A stretch of DNA of 16,725 nucleotides from Hyphococcus sp. GTDB taxonomy: Bacteria; Pseudomonadota; Alphaproteobacteria; Caulobacterales; Parvularculaceae. The position numbers and the translations under genes are program-made. The notes beneath the pieces are model-generated. The model ran no database searches and had not been told where the DNA came from. It saw nothing but the letters and a program-made list of their open reading frames with translations. Below, in pieces: positions 16,063 through 16,725 of this stretch; position 1 is the stretch's first letter, and every line of letters begins with the position of its first letter. Where the stretch lies: the NCBI GenBank assembly GCA_021604585.1, contig BQJG01000068.1:1-16725 (forward strand), in the 5' to 3' direction.

Positions 16063-16725
16063 TTACTGTTCAAGTTTGCGCAACGGCCTTCCCAATGTCC
16101 CAGCCACAATCGATGCAAGAATGCGCGGCATCGGCCAGAGTGACGATAGCGGCTCGGAGAGCAAATCGCGCAGCGCCGGAATGATTTTCAAATCCGACTG
16201 ATAGACCGGCGTGAATAGCCAGCTGATCGTCTGGTAAAGCCACACATGGGCGCGGCGGCGTTTGACGAAATTTATGAGCGCGGCGTCGATGTCGGGCGTA
16301 TCGGCAACCGCCGCCGCTAGCGCCCACGCATCGAGCAGCGCCATATTGGCGCCCTGCCCTAATTGCGGGCTCGCTGCATGCCACGCATCGCCAATGTGAA
16401 CGAGACGCCCTTCCACGGGATTTGGCGCCGTGTGGTGGGCGTAATGGGCGAAGACGAATTGGTCATGGGAGGTGAAGTGATCCAGCACCGGCGCGGCTTC
16501 CGGCCACAGCGCCAATACCTGCGCTTTCCATAAATCGAGCGGCGCCGCGCGCCAGTCCGAATATTCATAAGCGCGCAATGTCCAGAAGAACGCCGCCATC
16601 GGGTCATCGCCATCGCGCAGCGTTCCGATCGGCATCACGCCAGCCGAAACGCCGGCGCCGCGATAGCGCTGCGTCAACACATTGCTCGAAAATCCGTGTG
16701 CAGATGGAAACGGCGCGTTCGCCCA
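16063..16725 (-). CDS. FAD-dependent monooxygenase, C-terminal part (5-prime end outside window)
   Basis: The reading frame is open to the right edge, so the beginning of the gene lies beyond it; 220 residues are visible. The key motif GDAWHAASPQLGQGANMALLDAWAL matches the FAD ribityl- and pyrophosphate-binding segment (GDAxHxxxPxxGQGxNxxxxD) of p-hydroxybenzoate hydroxylase/UbiH-type enzymes. Upstream, NVLTQRYRGAGVSAGVMPIG matches the strand region typical of this group. Substrate cannot be told from this half: quinone, aromatic or tetracycline-like hydroxylases share it. A GTG at 16680 is not the true start, since the family pattern continues upstream of it. It reads toward the serine hydrolase gene, 70 bases away on the same strand. 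Confidence 0.88.
   Translation of the reverse strand, partial: WANAPFPSAHGFSSNVLTQRYRGAGVSAGVMPIGTLRDGDDPMAAFFWTLRAYEYSDWRAAPLDLWKAQVLALWPEAAPVLDHFTSHDQFVFAHYAHHTAPNPVEGRLVHIGDAWHAASPQLGQGANMALLDAWALAAAVADTPDIDAALINFVKRRRAHVWLYQTISWLFTPVYQSDLKIIPALRDLLSEPLSSLWPMPRILASIVAGTLGRPLRKLEQ

Overview
The window is a GC-rich stretch (runs of GCGC, GCC and CGG codons) of a bacterial chromosome, most likely from an alphaproteobacterium of the Caulobacterales/Hyphomonadaceae/Parvularculaceae kind. The evidence is a DnaG primase whose zinc-finger ligands are largely lost (as I recall for alphaproteobacterial primases), a dnaG-rpoD pair without rpsU, an RpoD ending in the alphaproteobacterial style, and an Lrp-type regulator divergent from alanine dehydrogenase. 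The genus assignment is inference.

Layout. Left edge (1-1830): an Lrp/AsnC regulator cut by the window edge reads leftwards, and the alanine dehydrogenase gene ald reads rightwards. They share an AT-rich promoter region with an Lrp-box-like dyad. A large nested hairpin closes ald. A small exported lysine/glutamate-rich protein of unknown function follows (1831-2178).

Envelope block (2233-7987, all minus strand): a tight three-gene operon encodes a small beta-rich protein, a DUF885-type metallopeptidase-like lipoprotein and a two-helix PepSY membrane protein. Upstream of it are an M48 metalloprotease lipoprotein with a C-terminal LysM-like domain, a 98-residue protein of unknown function, and a membrane-anchored beta-lactamase-fold serine hydrolase.

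Information-processing block (8116-14144): dnaG and rpoD form a minus-strand operon, with the rpoD ribosome-binding site inside the dnaG stop region and a strong symmetric terminator right after rpoD. Divergent from dnaG is typA/bipA, a ribosome-associated GTPase.

Right edge (14271-16725): an exported DUF1579-like lipocalin-type protein converges on a second beta-lactamase-fold hydrolase, a probable lipoprotein. Beyond it is the C-terminal part of an FAD-dependent monooxygenase that runs off the window.

No tRNA, rRNA, CRISPR, insertion sequence or prophage was seen, and no stretch above about 210 bases lacks a gene. The window looks like ordinary chromosomal core with an envelope-protein accessory flavour. 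The best candidates for undescribed biology are the three-gene PepSY/DUF885/beta-protein operon, the small orphan proteins, and the possibly leaderless start of dnaG.
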